From Linyphia triangularis (taxonomy: Eukaryota; Arthropoda; Arachnida; Araneae; Linyphiidae), in assembly GCA_963978545.1 (NCBI GenBank), contig OZ021732.1, positions 29,046,123 through 29,110,122 on the forward strand: a stretch of DNA of 64,000 nucleotides. Reading direction: 5' to 3'. The notes under the pieces were generated by a model, which had not been told where the DNA came from, ran no database searches, and worked only from the letters and a program-made list of their open reading frames with translations. Below, one piece after another: positions 52,336 to 64,000 of this stretch; the first letter of the stretch is position 1, and every line of letters starts with the position of its first letter. The translations under genes and the position numbers were made by a program.

Positions 52336-55159
52336 TGAAATTAAAATAGTGAGAAATTCAAGCAAGACCTGCCAATCAATTGACGCCTCATTTTAGGAAA
52401 ATATTAAAAAGGTAAGTGTGATATATTTTTCATTCTTGTCCTCCTCATGCTAACCGCGTATAAATCAAAGAAAAAACATATGCAAGTTGTTGGTAACCCG
52501 CAATAAGCTTTTATTTACGTTTTATTATTTGGCCGACACATCATCTAGCTATCTTGTGAGAATCAATCTTGATAGAAAGTTTATAAATAAAGTACCAGAC
52601 AACCATTTGTTATTAGTTTTGTTAAATTGATAGAGTTTTTAAAGAAATTAAAATCATTACACTCTTTTCCGACAAAAAACGATTTTTTTTTTTTTTTTTT
52701 TGTAATTACTATTATTTATTTATTTTACTTTTCTATTTATAAGTACATATATTATTTCTTTCATAATTTTATTTATACTGTACATAACTTACATACTAAC
52801 TGAAAAAAAAAATTAAATCTGTGATTGTGTGGCTTTTAAAGAGTAATTAAATAGTGTCACCCAATTGATATTTTCTTGTAGTTGCTATATAAATTTTTTA
52901 AAAAAAGTATGTTGCTATAAAAAAAAAGCGTCATTCATTTAGTGAAATATTATTATAGGTTTATCCATGTCACATATTTTATCAGAGATCAATAATTATC
53001 TTAATTTTGAATTGTAAATTATATATTCTCCTTTTGACCTGTTTAAAAAAAAAATCCACCCATATGAAAAATCGAAGGCAAACTACTTTGGTGCAAACCA
53101 TAACATTCTACGACTTTTACAACCGAAGGCATAGCCATTAGCCGTCATTCGGATTTATTTATTATTATTACTATTATTATTATTATTATTATTATTTTCA
53201 TACTGTAAATATTACCACACTTACAGTTCTCACGGTTACGTAATGAATAAGAGGTTGAATTTATAAAACTTACCAAATAACTTTGTTTTGAAACTGAATA
53301 ATTTTGAGAGAATGGAGTAGTCCTAAAGATCCACCAGAGCCATCAAAAAAGACCGCTGATGTGGCATTGAATACCATCATTCAATTCTTCCTGTGTTCAC
53401 TTATAAAATGAATGATTTAGCTTTGTACTTGATATATACAGCATTTGATCTACCACACGAGGTAATATATTACTAGATACGACTAGCAAGGTGATACTAC
53501 TAGAATAAAGTAGAATGAATGGGTATCTAGAGACACGTATACATTATCCATCATTTCAACGATAAATAACAGTGACGTACTAAGAGTTCAAAAGACGAAT
53601 TGAGGGTTTTCAACTCTGAAACATGTAGCATTTTATAATTGTTTTACATTGCAAAAAAATAATAAGTTAATTTTCGGAGAAACAAGTGGATTTTTACTTC
53701 TCTTATTAGTTTGAAATATCCCTGGAGAGAGAAATAGGAATCCTTGGTGAAATATAATGTGATTTTTGGATTCTCCTGCAAATCTGACGTTAATATTCCT
53801 AGTAAAACTACGAATACTATAGACACGTGCGATATATCAAATGAAAGGTCAAGTAGGGAAAAGATTCCACACCGAAATTCGCCCGGAAGTTATGATGGTA
53901 AGTATTGAAATGGCGGCAGTAGTCAAATTCTTTAAGCCTAAACTCTAAAAGCTACAGGCATGTGTCTTATATTATTTAATTTTGAAGGTCTCGAGAATAT
54001 TAGCAAGATAACATAAAATTCAACCACAAAATTGATTTAATAATCAGTCGGAAGAAGGAATCCCTCAATACTGAATAGGTATTCCCACCTTGTTGGTAAA
54101 TAGTAATATTAAGATAGGTTATTAGGCACAATTAATGTATTTACTGCAATGTATAAGATTAAAATTATTTTTAAGTGTGCTCTTGAATATATTTTTGCTC
54201 TCATTCCACACATGCAGATTTTTTTTTTCTCCTTATTTCTCTCTTTTATTATTTTGTTATCGCCACAACTTAAGACATTTTATTTCTCAATACACCCAAA
54301 AACTTTGTGCCTATGACCTGCCGACACACCCATAAGAACACACACAAACTCTGTGAAATACACCCTTTTTCTTAAAATTTTTACTAATTACTGATTAAAA
54401 TGCATTTAAAAGCAACATTCAAGATATAAGATAAAAAGTACATAATAAAATAGCATTAACTTTTACATTTTGCCATCCATCCCCTATGTACTATTTCGAC
54501 ACTCCCCCCCCCCCCTTCCACACACACAAACTAACCTTTGATACAACTTCTAAAGGATTTATATAACATTATTACTATTAAAACATTGGTCCTTCAAGCA
54601 AAAAATACCATGGGAGAAAAATGAACAATATGAAGTAAATATTTACCTTGTACAAGATTTTTCAAGGCCAGAATAGTGTGAAAATTACGTAATACTAAAC
54701 ATTCTAGCCACTTTCACAAAACAAAGTACAATCAAAATAAAATTGTAATGCTTTTTTAACATTGAATTTGGAATAAAATTATGTCAAGGGTAAATCCTAA
54801 ATAACTTAAAATAATATTAAACAGATGAAATATTTGTCAAGAATGTAATAATATTTTAACTATATTAGATATTGGTGCAGGAATGAAAACATGTCGAGAG
54901 AAAAAAAATCATGAATAATTCAAATGTAGGTACTCCCGTATTAGGTGTCCAGGATGATATATTGGGGTGATAATATTTTTGTACATCGCAAAAAGTGTTT
55001 GCGTACAAATTAAAATAGAACATGCTGAAATAATGGTACTTGCATACTAGACAAAGCGTTCCCGAGAACTCAACATGAGCAAAAATTAATCACGTTATGA
55101 CAAGGTAGGTTTAGAACTGAAAATTGAAGAAATAAAGTGATTGTGCCATTTGAGGCCAC
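52336..55159. other. 2.8-kb unassigned stretch with (ATT)n
   Basis: A (TAT)n microsatellite lies at about 53156-53199, T17 or longer at 52684-52701 and C11 near 54506-54516. No gene is supported. Confidence 0.45.
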
Positions 55160-55168
55160 GAAAAGTGA

Positions 55169-55353
55169 TTGGTTGGTTGTTTTCAGATTATCTGGCGCCG
55201 TCAGCAACACGAGGGCTATAATGCGCAGAAACATTCGTCATTAGACAAGCCAACATACATTTACAAACACCCAGGCCTAACACGGGATTCGAACCCGCAA
55301 CCTCGCGGTCTAGAAGCTAGCACGCTAACCACTATACCATTTGGTCGGCTCAT
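55169..55353 (-). mobile_element. tRNA-derived SINE, copy 3
   Basis: On the minus strand it starts GCCGACCAAATGGTATAGTGG (A box 55329-55339) and carries B box GGTTCGAATCC (55285-55295). The tail ends AACAACCAACCAA. A 9-bp duplication GAAAAGTGA flanks it (55160-55168 and 55354-55362). This copy has both promoter boxes intact and is the best reference for the family. The tRNA parent cannot be assigned with confidence. TTCTAG lies in the anticodon-loop position, but the acceptor stem no longer pairs fully. Confidence 0.92.
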
Positions 55354-55362
55354 GAAAAGTGA

Positions 55363-56251
55363 AATTTTTGGAATTGAACTTTGTAAAAATTATATGGCTG
55401 TGATAGTCGCGCGTATTTCTTCAAGCCTCAAATGAATAAAAAGTGTCGATGTTTTTATGTATGTTTGCGTTTCTTCCATCTCCCCTATTTCTTACAATCT
55501 CTGAAGCAGGGGGGGGGGAGGGGGGGTCAGCGCCTGTCCTTGAAAAAGCATTGATCCCAGGAACACGAAAGTGTTATACAAATATTACTTCACAAATTTT
55601 GGTTGGATAATGTTAGCAAGGTGAGAGAAAAACATGAACAGTTAAAAGTTAGGTTTTCCCGAGGAAGTACTGGTTCAGTAGTAGAAAAGGATTCAAACTT
55701 AGCGCACAGAAAACAATTCATAATTCCTCCTGAATTCTAACTATAATCCACCTTGTTAAATTCGAAATGCAAAGAATTCTCTTCACAAATACCAAACTAG
55801 ATCTCCGCGAGTTCAGCAAGAAATCCCAGAGAACTTTTGCGACAGATCCGAAGCGATTTGATGCATGGCATCTCTTCATGCCCAATCCATACGCATCGGG
55901 ATTTATAGTTTAAAAGAATGGGAAGACGATCAAGTGGGAGATCGAATCTGTTTCTGTTGGGATCATGAATCATGAATGAAGCTTTGGGAAGATGTTTAAG
56001 ACGGTGGTTATTGAGACGATTTATATTTCGGAAAAGGAATTTCTCTTCTATCTCTTCGAGACTCGTCTCTTTTGTCTTTCAAGAAGAGTCTGTATTCAAG
56101 AGGCAGTATTAAATTGCTCTTTCCTGATGACGCTTTATTTTTCTAAAGCGGTTTACCTCTCAAAATATTATTTAAGAGGGAATCTTAAGTCTGTCCCGCC
56201 CCTTAGATTTGATGCTATATATTTTTAGCCACAATTTCTGCCCGAGTATTG
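55363..56251. other. unassigned spacer with G-runs
   Basis: A G-rich tract lies near 55509-55527. The 78-codon plus-strand frame at 55992-56228 has no motif. Confidence 0.4.
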
Positions 56252-56259
56252 CTTTATAG

Positions 56260-56951
56260 CAGCGTTCGTCACTAACTTTTAGTGGCAGGCAATATGACTT
56301 ATTTTGGACTTATCGCGCGCCGGATGCACCAAAATTCATTATTATCGATTTAACAATGTATGTAGCATTTTATAAAACTAAAAAAAAAATTTTTTTTTAC
56401 TTTAATAAATTTACAATTGATAATTGATTATTTTTTTAAATAATTAAAAAATAATAATTTTCATTGTTAGTAAATTAAAGTCTAAAAAAAGTTAATCTTT
56501 TGTTTTAACGTAACAATGGAACTTGATCTAATTTTTAATAAAAGTATTTAAACTGTACTTCTATATTACTCTGTTCTAGTCGATATCAATTGTGAGACGA
56601 TGACGGTCGAAAACGTTCAGTTTATTTTATGATAGAGTCGATGTCTGTCTCAGTATTTGTTGCAGCCAATCTAATAAATTGTCTAAATTATATTCAGTTA
56701 AGTTATTCCTATATTTATTCTTGATGAAAACTATCTTGCTGAATGCTTCTTCGTATAGTTTCTTCGGACACGTAGTGGAGAACTCTGTACTACATAGTTA
56801 AAACATATTATTTCGGATAAATTAAAGTTATGTAAAAAAAAAGTTCCATACCATGAAATTTGATTTTTTAATCTTCTGAGCTGTCGGCGGGCCGCAGAAA
56901 AATCTGTCGCGGGCCAAATCCGTCCCGAGGGCCGAGTAGTGGCTAACGCTG
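56260..56951 (-). mobile_element. hAT element, internally deleted
   Basis: The ends CAGCGTTCGTCACTA and (inverted) CAGCGTTAGCCACTA are flanked by a perfect 8-bp duplication CTTTATAG (56252-56259 and 56952-56959). The 692-bp copy keeps the 3' end of its transposase gene on the minus strand, including the GC-rich subterminal region GGCGGGCCGCAGAAAAATC. This confirms the hAT superfamily independently of the ends. Confidence 0.92.
56627..56797 (-). pseudogene. hAT transposase C-terminal (dimerisation) fragment
   Basis: A 56-codon open tail on the minus strand reads STEFSTTCPKKLYEEAFSK, then IVFIKNKYRNNLTEYNLDNL, and ends at a TAA at 56627-56629. The order (a Cys/Glu-Phe-Ser core, then I-K-x-K-Y-R-x-x-L-T, then a Leu-rich helix) is the conserved end of hAT transposases, the domain used for oligomerisation and containing the last part of the catalytic fold. 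It is too short to be active. An in-frame stop lies immediately upstream, and the rest of the gene has been deleted from this copy. Confidence 0.8.
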
Positions 56952-56959
56952 CTTTATAG

Positions 56960-59900
56960 CATAAGAAAATTTACAAACAGGCATAACTTCAGTAATAAAA
57001 GTTTTAAAAAATAGACAGATTGCAAAATAACTACTGCTTTTTTATATTATTAACTTTTAAATAATTATAAGCTAGATTATAATAACTTTGTAAGTGTAGT
57101 AATAATAATAATAAAAAAATTAGTTATTATGCCCGCAATATCTTTAAAGTGAACTTTTATTACTGAAATTATGCCAGTTTAAAATTTAATTTACTATAAA
57201 AAAATATTTCGGTAGAAATTGTGGCTGAAAATGTATAGCATTAGGTTTATGTGACAGGGACAGACTGACATTCCCTCTTAAAATTGCTTGTTTGTACCAA
57301 ATACAACAATAATAAGTAATAAAAAGCCATAAGTGACAAATGGATATTGAATTTGCAATATCAAAAATTGTATGAACGTTATTTGTTTGGACTATTTCTT
57401 ATATTTAAACTACGTCATGAGTTATTTTATGTGAGATACCAAAGAAAATCACGAAACGCCGCCTTTGATAGAGACCAATTAACGAAATTTTAAGAGAAAA
57501 GTACATGGGTATTAGTTTCTACTCTACGCGAATGTAGTGAAAAGCTTATACACAGGCTCTGTCGGTTTGAGATTAAAATTCTAAACACAAATGCAAAATG
57601 CTAAAGAAAAGTGCGAAATGTGTTCTTTACCAAATTTCGACAGAAAGTTGATTTAGGATTCGTCAAGCCAAAACTGTCAACTCTACAGACGTTTCATTCA
57701 ACAGTTAAATGTCTTGTTCAGATCAGTAGAATCACGTAAACTTTAAACGTTCTTCAAGTGATTTAAAGTTCAACCGGAATAGGTCTTACATAGTAACTCT
57801 ATCGAAATAGTTATTACATACATAGTAATTTCATAAGTTCTTTCATAATTTCATAGAAACTTTACCAGAATAGTTTTTATATAACAACTCATGTCAGAAT
57901 CGGTTACATCTAAATGCACTTAAAATAGGATTTTAATTTTTATAAATTGTCAGTAAGTTAATATTAAAATAAAATGCAATTTTTTGTAGTTAGATGTAGC
58001 AAAAACTTCGTCAGATTAGAAGCATAATTTCTGTGAATTTGAGGATAACATTTGGTGTAACCAAATAGTAATCAGTCAAAATCACAGTTCAGTAGAAATA
58101 GTATTTGGGATGTATAGTATCGGTATGATAGGTTTAGACTCGTCGTACAACTTCTGCAGAAAAGTTAGTGATCCGTAGTTGATATCAGTGGTATTTCCCA
58201 GAGTGAGAGTGGTATGGCCATCCTGTTCTGATCTTGACAAGGAGGTTAGAAGGGGAAACTAGGAATGCAGGAGGGGAGAGAGGTTTCAAAGGGAATGGGG
58301 GGGAGGTAGATTAAAGGGACCGAAACACCCCCGCCGTCACGAAAGTCTTGAGGCATGCAGTTCCCTTTTTCCGAGCATGCCGATTTCTATCAGGAGAAAA
58401 GGGTGGAAGATGTGAAAAGCTTTTGCTGTGGAGGAGGAAAAGCATTCTAAAGTATTGGTAGGTCTCTGCTTTTGCTTTGCCCCCAATATTAGATAAAATT
58501 GAAAAGTTTTTATTTGTATTGGACAAATGCATTTGATGTATCTTAATAATTAATCAGTTTCATCATGAAACTTGAAATTCAAATAAATCCTGGTAAGTTT
58601 TTAATGATATTTTCTAAAGCAGAATTTAGAGTTTTGTAATCATATGAAGATTAGTTTAATGAAATCTTTCAGATAGTAATTAAAAATAGCAATATGCCTA
58701 TCTTTTTTCATACCTTTTTTTTTTTTTTTTTTCATTCTATACTGATTCATTTATGGATGTCATTAATATTTTAAAAAGGTATCTTTGATTATTTTATCGT
58801 TTACAAATTCATTTAAAATAAGCTTCTTTGGTAAACTTCATGGTTGAACATTTACTAATTGAAATTCCGTACCATTTCTAAGAATAACGACAACAAAAAA
58901 ACGTTAATCAAGTTTGTAAGCAGAATATAGTGAAGCTTTCTTATTGTTAGTAAATCAAAATTATGCTTTGGATTTTTTTTTTGTAATTAAATTTTACTTT
59001 CCATCTAATTGATGTAGAACTGAATACTCTCTTGCTTTTATGCCAGAAAAAAAATGACATGTCTTAATATAGTATTTCAGCTGTCTTTTAATGCTAGAAA
59101 AAGTTCCACAACGTCTATGGGGTTGTAATAAACAGTCGATCACGATAAATTTTTTTCAAACCCTCTACACGACGTTTAAAGTCCCATACTTTTCTATGAT
59201 TCATACTGGGGATTCAAATTTTAAAAAACACTTTTTAATTTCAATTCCAAACTGTTCTTTCTGCGAAAGCAACTCAGCAAAACAGCAAAGACATCGATAA
59301 ACAATCAGTTTCTAAATGGCACTATTTTTTCATTTAAAAAAAAACAAAAACAATAACATCAAAAAAAAAAAAAAAAAACTACATAAGCCAAAATCGAATC
59401 TAACACCAATCTTCAAAGCCCTCAGAACATTCTTTTTCTCAAACCCCTCCAAAATACACGACACTTCATCTAGACTCCCTCGGCATTCTCAACACTCCAG
59501 AAAAAAACACCTCCCCAGTCCCCCTCTCGAATATGGACACTGGCAAAATGTTCGCTACTTCACGGGCAGACAATATTTTATCTAGACCTGGGGGGGGGGG
59601 GGGGGTATAGAAAGAATTTAATCCCGAACGCGGGTTGCGCATTTGGTTCGATGGTACCACAACATCGCGTGTGTTGGTCCGAATTATCGTAATGCTGAGA
59701 AGTGGGAGGGGGGGAGTGTAGGAGAACGGGAAGTTCTCTTATTATTTGTTTCATTTTTAAGGGGGGGGGGGATTCATTTTTTGTGTTTTGTTACTCCCTC
59801 CCCCTCCCTTTGTATTCTTGACGTGGCCTTGGGGTGTCAGAGGAAGTCACGCCCCGAAAAAGTCCCTTTCGACCATTTTTTTCTTCTTTTTCACTTCACT

Positions 59901-60249
59901 TACCCCGGGTAGTGCGCCTGGGGCCCCTTTTAATAATCTCCGCCTGCCCAAGAGATCGTAATGATCCCCTGGGAGTTAGTTGTGTGGAACTTAATATACG
60001 ATGAGAAATAATATAGGATTAATATAGGATCGAACAAGTCTAAAAAATTTTTTTTCAAAATCTCGAGTTGAACGTCTGATTTTACCAGACTTGTTACACC
60101 AAGCATTGAGAGGTATTTTTTTTTTTTTGTTGTTGAAAATTTTGAATTTTGTTTAAGAGGGATCGATTAATATTTTTTATTAAACCTTTATATTATAACT
60201 TTGATTTTGTTTGTTTGTGAGGGGCAAAATCTTAGCGATAATTAACCCA
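56960..60249. other. 3.3-kb unassigned stretch with G tracts
   Basis: G17 or so lies near 59591-59607, and G-runs occur at 59706-59714 and 59761-59770. Frames of 60-90 codons on both strands (58311-58532 minus, 59091-59300 plus, 59316-59585 plus) have no motif. No gene is supported. Confidence 0.4.
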
Positions 60250-60257
60250 CTTGCCGC

Positions 60258-60544
60258 CAGAGACTAATTTAGAAAACCGATTAATAAGGACACAATATAG
60301 TAGATGGGGCTCCGCGTTGACAATTATTAGTGTTATTTAAATATCAATGACAAATCTGATCATCGACTCGATTATATTATTGTCAAGTTATTAATATTTT
60401 TAATAACTAATGAGTTATTAAATATATAATCATATTTTATGGCATTGAGCAAGTAACATGAACAGAATATTGATACTTAAAAATTCAGAATTTTTCAGGG
60501 TCCTAGACAAAGGCCTTACGGGTCTTAAGAAAAATAAAGCCCTG
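60258..60544. mobile_element. hAT-like MITE, CAGGGCCTGATTT family, copy 2
   Basis: The 287-bp copy is in the same orientation as 24960-25308. Flanking octamers CTTGCCGC (60250-60257) and CTTGCCGT (60545-60552) differ at one position. The left tip is decayed (CAGAGACTAATTTAG); the right tip is the inverse of CAGGGCTTTATTTT. Confidence 0.75.
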
Positions 60545-60561
60545 CTTGCCGTCATGCAATA

Positions 60562-60740
60562 GAGCTGAAATTTGGCAGATAAACTCGTTATCGACGATAT
60601 TATATCAAATTTTCTATTTCGATTTTGTTTGTGGCTGGGAAAAGTTTCGGAGGTTTAATTAACTGTTATTTGAAAATCTAGCTGAAACTTGGCAGATAAC
60701 GACTCATTGACGAAGACAATTCTTTCTCTCTAGTTTTAAG
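60562..60740 (+). repeat. 118-bp tandem duplication, diverged
   Basis: AGCTGAAATTTGGCAGATAA at 60562 recurs as AGCTGAAACTTGGCAGATAA at 60680. Both are followed by ACTCRTTRWCGA-like sequence. An A28 tract follows at 60744-60771. Confidence 0.6.
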
Positions 60741-60884
60741 GGCAAAAAAAAAAAAAAAAAAAAAAAAAAAACTTACTCCATAGCACGCAGCGGTTATTTT
60801 CTTTGTAGCGGTGATTTATTTATTTTTTCCTTCCCCCCCCCCCCTTATTTTTTTCATTTTTCCACGTTTTGGAAAACCCTGATT

Positions 60885-61175
60885 TTTAAACGTTGAAAAA
60901 CGAGGGCCTTTGATACAGAGCCCTCCACCTTTGAGCATCGCCCATCAGCGATTGATTTTTTTCTGTTTCATGCACAAGAAAGGACAATGTTTTGTCTTTC
61001 GAATGACATCGCCATTGCATCATTTTAGCGGGGTTTGGGGATAGTTTTGGTCATGTAAAAATTATTGCCAAAAATATCGCCTTAACTGGGCATTTCTATT
61101 TAAATGAGTGAAAATATGGAAACGGCAAACAACACCATATATCTTAATGCAATGATCAATATTATAGAGTTATTG
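60885..61175 (-). repeat. dispersed repeat related to 4765-5045, with hairpin
   Basis: Inverted relative of the block inside the 4.8-kb hAT-like element. The edge hairpin is present here with different bases: GAGGGC at 60902-60907 and GCCCTC at 60920-60925. Confidence 0.7.
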
Positions 61176-62676
61176 AAAGTTGTGCGATGTTCCACTCCCC
61201 TAGTTTTATTAGATCATTAAAATTACGTTAAAATTTCTGTGCCCACTGTTGATTAAAAAAAATAATCATTATTTCAATTTTATGTTCAAATTCCAAATTT
61301 GAATTTCCATGAAAATAAGTGTTAAAATTAAGCTCCTGTTTCAATGCCAGAAAAATAGTTTCATATGTTGATTATATTATTTCGACCGTTTATGTTGTGC
61401 CAGAAAAGGTTTTATTATGTCTATGCTAGGGGAGTTTTTGTAATTAGGACAACATTGCCTTTTAAAAAAGCATATTTTTATAAAGCAGTTTAAAACCATT
61501 TTTATTATTTGTTTGAAAGTATTTACATGTCTGTGTGGGCCATATTTTATTCACTTCGCTGCACTCAAATGATTATCATTTTATTTATTTTGTTTCAATA
61601 GTTCGAAGTGCATCTAAAAGGAGAGGTAAACAGTTAATTTATCCTGTAACAAAATTCATAACAGGCTAGTAAACATTAAAAGAGTAACAAATAATAAGTT
61701 GGACAATCACTTTTTTATTTAATACAAACTTGCCAATATTTATATTCGATACACATCTTCAAATCGTCTTAATTTAAAATTATATAATGACGAAGGTTCG
61801 CAACTGAACTTCAACCTTTAAACAAAGAAAATACGAATAAATAAGAAATAAAGTCGAAATGATAGAAATCCCTCTCCCCATCTCCAATTCATTCACAAGT
61901 TTAATAAATAAAAAAAATTTAAAAAATACCAAATCATTTAACTTTTTTTTCAAAAAGAAAAGTCTTCCGAATTCCGACGTATAATGGATTATTACAACCG
62001 GTATTTTATTCTAAATTGTCGTTCACACTGTAATTCAAAAATCATTTAACTCGATAAGGAGAAAAAGGAAAAATCGAAAATGAAAAAGAAATATTTTTCA
62101 TCGTTCGTGTAAATTTGTTGAAACAATTCTATCGAATCAAATCCGATAATTTTCTCATCACGCTTCGAAATTTATGTCTTCCCCCGAAAACACACCGTCT
62201 TTAAGCTTAAAGTTCCCTTTAGATTCTATGGAAAGAAAATAACAGTTCTCGAATTGTGATTAATGTTTGTCGTGTGTTCCGTCCGTCCCCTTTGTTCGAC
62301 TTGTAGTAAGACTTCTGGAATATCTGTCTGCGCTGAAAAAGCAAGCGATTTATTGGATTTTTGCAGTTTTTTCTTCTTCGCAATTGTTCCATCATCATCG
62401 ATAAAGAGTTCTTTGTTTCTTCATCCATGTTTAGAACAATTGTCCAGGACTTCACGGGGATAATAAATGAAGTGACGATTATGGATTGTGTTTAAGGTCG
62501 GAATTGGGGGGTGCATTTGTCGAAAAGAAAACTTATTGTTTCCTAAAAATTGATTTCCTTGAGAAATACCCTAATAAGAAACCGAATTCAGAAAAAATTT
62601 CGGAATATTATAGTTTTATGGAAGCCGGTGGTCGTGTGGAAATCGGCCAATAAAAATTGCATACGAATTTGAGAAT
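61176..62676. other. unassigned AT-rich stretch
   Basis: Apart from the small minus-strand frame listed separately, nothing is recognised. Confidence 0.4.
62219..62455 (-). CDS. hypothetical small basic protein or exon
   Basis: The minus-strand frame has an internal ATG in a plausible context (AACATGGATGAAG) giving MDEETKNSLSMMMEQLRRRK, then a basic Gln/Lys/Arg-rich run (NPINRLLFQRRQIFQKSYYK) before the stop at 62219. Codon use is less AT-driven than in nearby frames. A pyrimidine tract followed by CAG lies inside the frame (CTTGCTTTTTCAG), so the 3' part could instead be a separate exon. No family is recognised. Confidence 0.18.
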   Translation of the reverse strand: MKSWTIVLNMDEETKNSLSMMMEQLRRRKNCKNPINRLLFQRRQIFQKSYYKSNKGDGRNTRQTLITIRELLFSFHRI

Positions 62677-62912
62677 ATTTTAGCCTGACCAACAGATTTA
62701 GTCTGACATACAGAAATAAGCTGCTGAAATAGGCAACCGAATTTGCGTCTAGTTTAGCTTGACTGACGTACAGAAATATATCGATGAAAAGAGCGACACA
62801 CTTTAATAGATTATTTTAGCTTGACCAAAATCGAACGTACAGAAAAATCAGAATTTTTGAATATTCTAGCTTTACAAATATAGCGGGATGTACAGACGAA
62901 AACAGTCCAATG
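62677..62912 (+). repeat. degenerate tandem repeat, four units
   Basis: Units begin TTTTAGCYTGAC or TCTAGCTTTAC and include GTACAGAAAWA or TGTACAGA. Starts are near 62677, 62752, 62814 and 62865, so the unit length drifts from about 75 to 50 bp. Confidence 0.6.
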
Positions 62913-62959
62913 AAAAGAACTTACCCTTATTGTTGGTGTAATTGACAATTTTCCTCGGC

Positions 62960-63042
62960 CAGAGGCGTACTGGTCATAGGGTTGTCCGGTGCAACCCTCG
63001 GGCCACCCGAACGGAATTTCCTTTTTTTTTTTTTTTTTTTAA

Positions 63043-63073
<31 letters not shown>

Positions 63074-63646
63074 CAAGTAATTGCCTTTCTTAACGTTTTT
63101 TAAGAACCATACAAATTCACTGTTGTATTTTGATAATAGATAAACTAAGATTTATGTATCATTATGTTATGACTTTTTAATTATTTTATAACTTTTAGAG
63201 TTAAATATGTATTATCATTTTAGAAACTATTTTCTAATAAACAAACTAGTTTTATACTAGGACATTCTTTATTTTGGAATTTAGATGTCTTTATTTTAGT
63301 TTTTGCCACAAACTATCAATGATGGTTTATGGAAATTGTATATTATCACTCAAAGAAAATATAAAAGTTAGGTACAGCGAAAATTTATTTAATTAGATTA
63401 GTTATTAGACCAATTCAGTTATTAAAAATTATAAGATAAGACTATTTAATTTTTGAAAATAATTATTAAATATAAATATTTAAATAAAAAGTATAATAAT
63501 CATTAAAACTATGAATATTAATTAAGAGTTAGAATAATTTTATTACTATCTATAATTATTAAAGTTTGATTAATAATTATATTGACAATTTGGACTGGCA
63601 TAAATCTAAAATCACCGAGCTGATATTATGTCCCAGTACGCCCCTG
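62960..63646 (-). mobile_element. hAT-like element, CAGGGGCGTACTGG family, copy 3
   Basis: The left end is CAGAGGCGTACTGG and the right end is the inverse of CAGGGGCGTACTGGGAC. The inner right end (minus strand) continues CATAATATCAGCTCGGTGATT and TTTAGATTTATGCCAG, almost the same as the start of copy 2. Flanking octamers TCCTCGGC and TTCTCAAC agree at five of eight positions, with all differences being transitions, so a TSD is possible but weak. Two T tracts (63022-63040 and 63043-63069) lie inside. Confidence 0.82.
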
Positions 63647-64000
63647 TTCTCAACCATATCAACTATTACAAAAATTCGAATTTCAAAACTGTTCTGGGAT
63701 CTTTTCCTGATCAGACGTTCTGCTCTACGAGGGTGTGAATGTTTTTTCGTTCCATAGGTTCGAACAGAAGTCGGTAAGAACGTTTCTTACAGGTCGTCAA
63801 CCACCTTCCAATTCACCTTTTCTCTCGACTCCCCTGGGCGGGAAATGAGATTTATCACCACTATCTGGCGCAGTAAGCAGTAAGAAAACTCGTGGCCGGG
63901 CTGTTAAGGGTCAACCACGCTACCGATTCATCTTGAGCCACCACCTCCCCCACTCACACCAAAGAATGAAAAAAAAAGGGACCTTCTGTTACGAATTTGC
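63647..64000. other. unassigned right edge
   Basis: No repeat end or gene recognised; G+C is somewhat higher than average. Confidence 0.4.

Noticed and set aside
52131..52349. Plus-strand frame with RDSNPQPRGLEASTLTTIPFGR
   Set aside because: It is the antisense of SINE copy 2 and recurs in copy 3 (55169-55435). The protein-like look comes from the tRNA promoter boxes.

Overview
This window looks like AT-rich nuclear DNA from an animal, most likely an arthropod. The reasons are the lack of any bacterial-style gene layout, the (AT)n, (ATT)n and homopolymer tracts, tRNA-derived SINEs, mariner/Tc1, hAT and piggyBac transposon remains, and a decayed ORF of a kind I associate with repeated arthropod (notably arachnid and insect) sequences. 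I cannot name the species. I found no host gene that I can name with confidence. Three or four open segments (17.6, 22.7, 49.1 and 62.3 kb) are reported only as weak exon or peptide candidates.

Layout. 0.28-2.82 kb: a mariner-like element with TA target duplications, unusually long (about 255 bp) terminal inverted repeats and a broken transposase. 4.2-9.0 kb: a 4.8-kb non-coding hAT-like element with a perfect 8-bp target duplication, an internal 435-bp direct repeat and a strong terminal palindrome. 10.16-10.87 kb: a piggyBac-type MITE at TTAA. 11.93, 27.72 and 62.96 kb: three copies of one hAT-like family (ends CAGGGGCGTACTGG). 19.49-20.60 and 46.00-47.15 kb: two inverted copies of a 1.1-kb hAT-like family. 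20.82 and 44.49 kb: two hAT-like MITEs ending TAGAGGTCGG, each with its own perfect 8-bp duplication. 24.96 and 60.26 kb: another hAT MITE pair. 27.1-29.9 kb: a mosaic of two (AT)n arrays, a Tc1 transposase fragment cut by a MITE, and a large decayed ORF.

Further right: a palindrome-ended repeat (33.35 kb), a long hairpin element (36.86-37.55 kb), a small piggyBac MITE (38.08 kb), a hAT-like element (38.56 kb), a rearranged piggyBac coding relic (47.8-48.25 kb), three copies of one tRNA-derived SINE (48.6, 52.1 and 55.2 kb), and a hAT element (56.26 kb) that still carries the C-terminal dimerisation end of its transposase. By my own rough tally, identifiable elements cover about 20 kb, or 30% of the window.

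There is no operon or pathway here. The genes that can be read are transposases, and none looks intact. The many short elements that share ends with no coding capacity are non-autonomous and would have depended on hAT, piggyBac or mariner enzymes made elsewhere. The long stretches between elements are AT-rich, with stops in all frames, and probably represent intergenic or intronic sequence.
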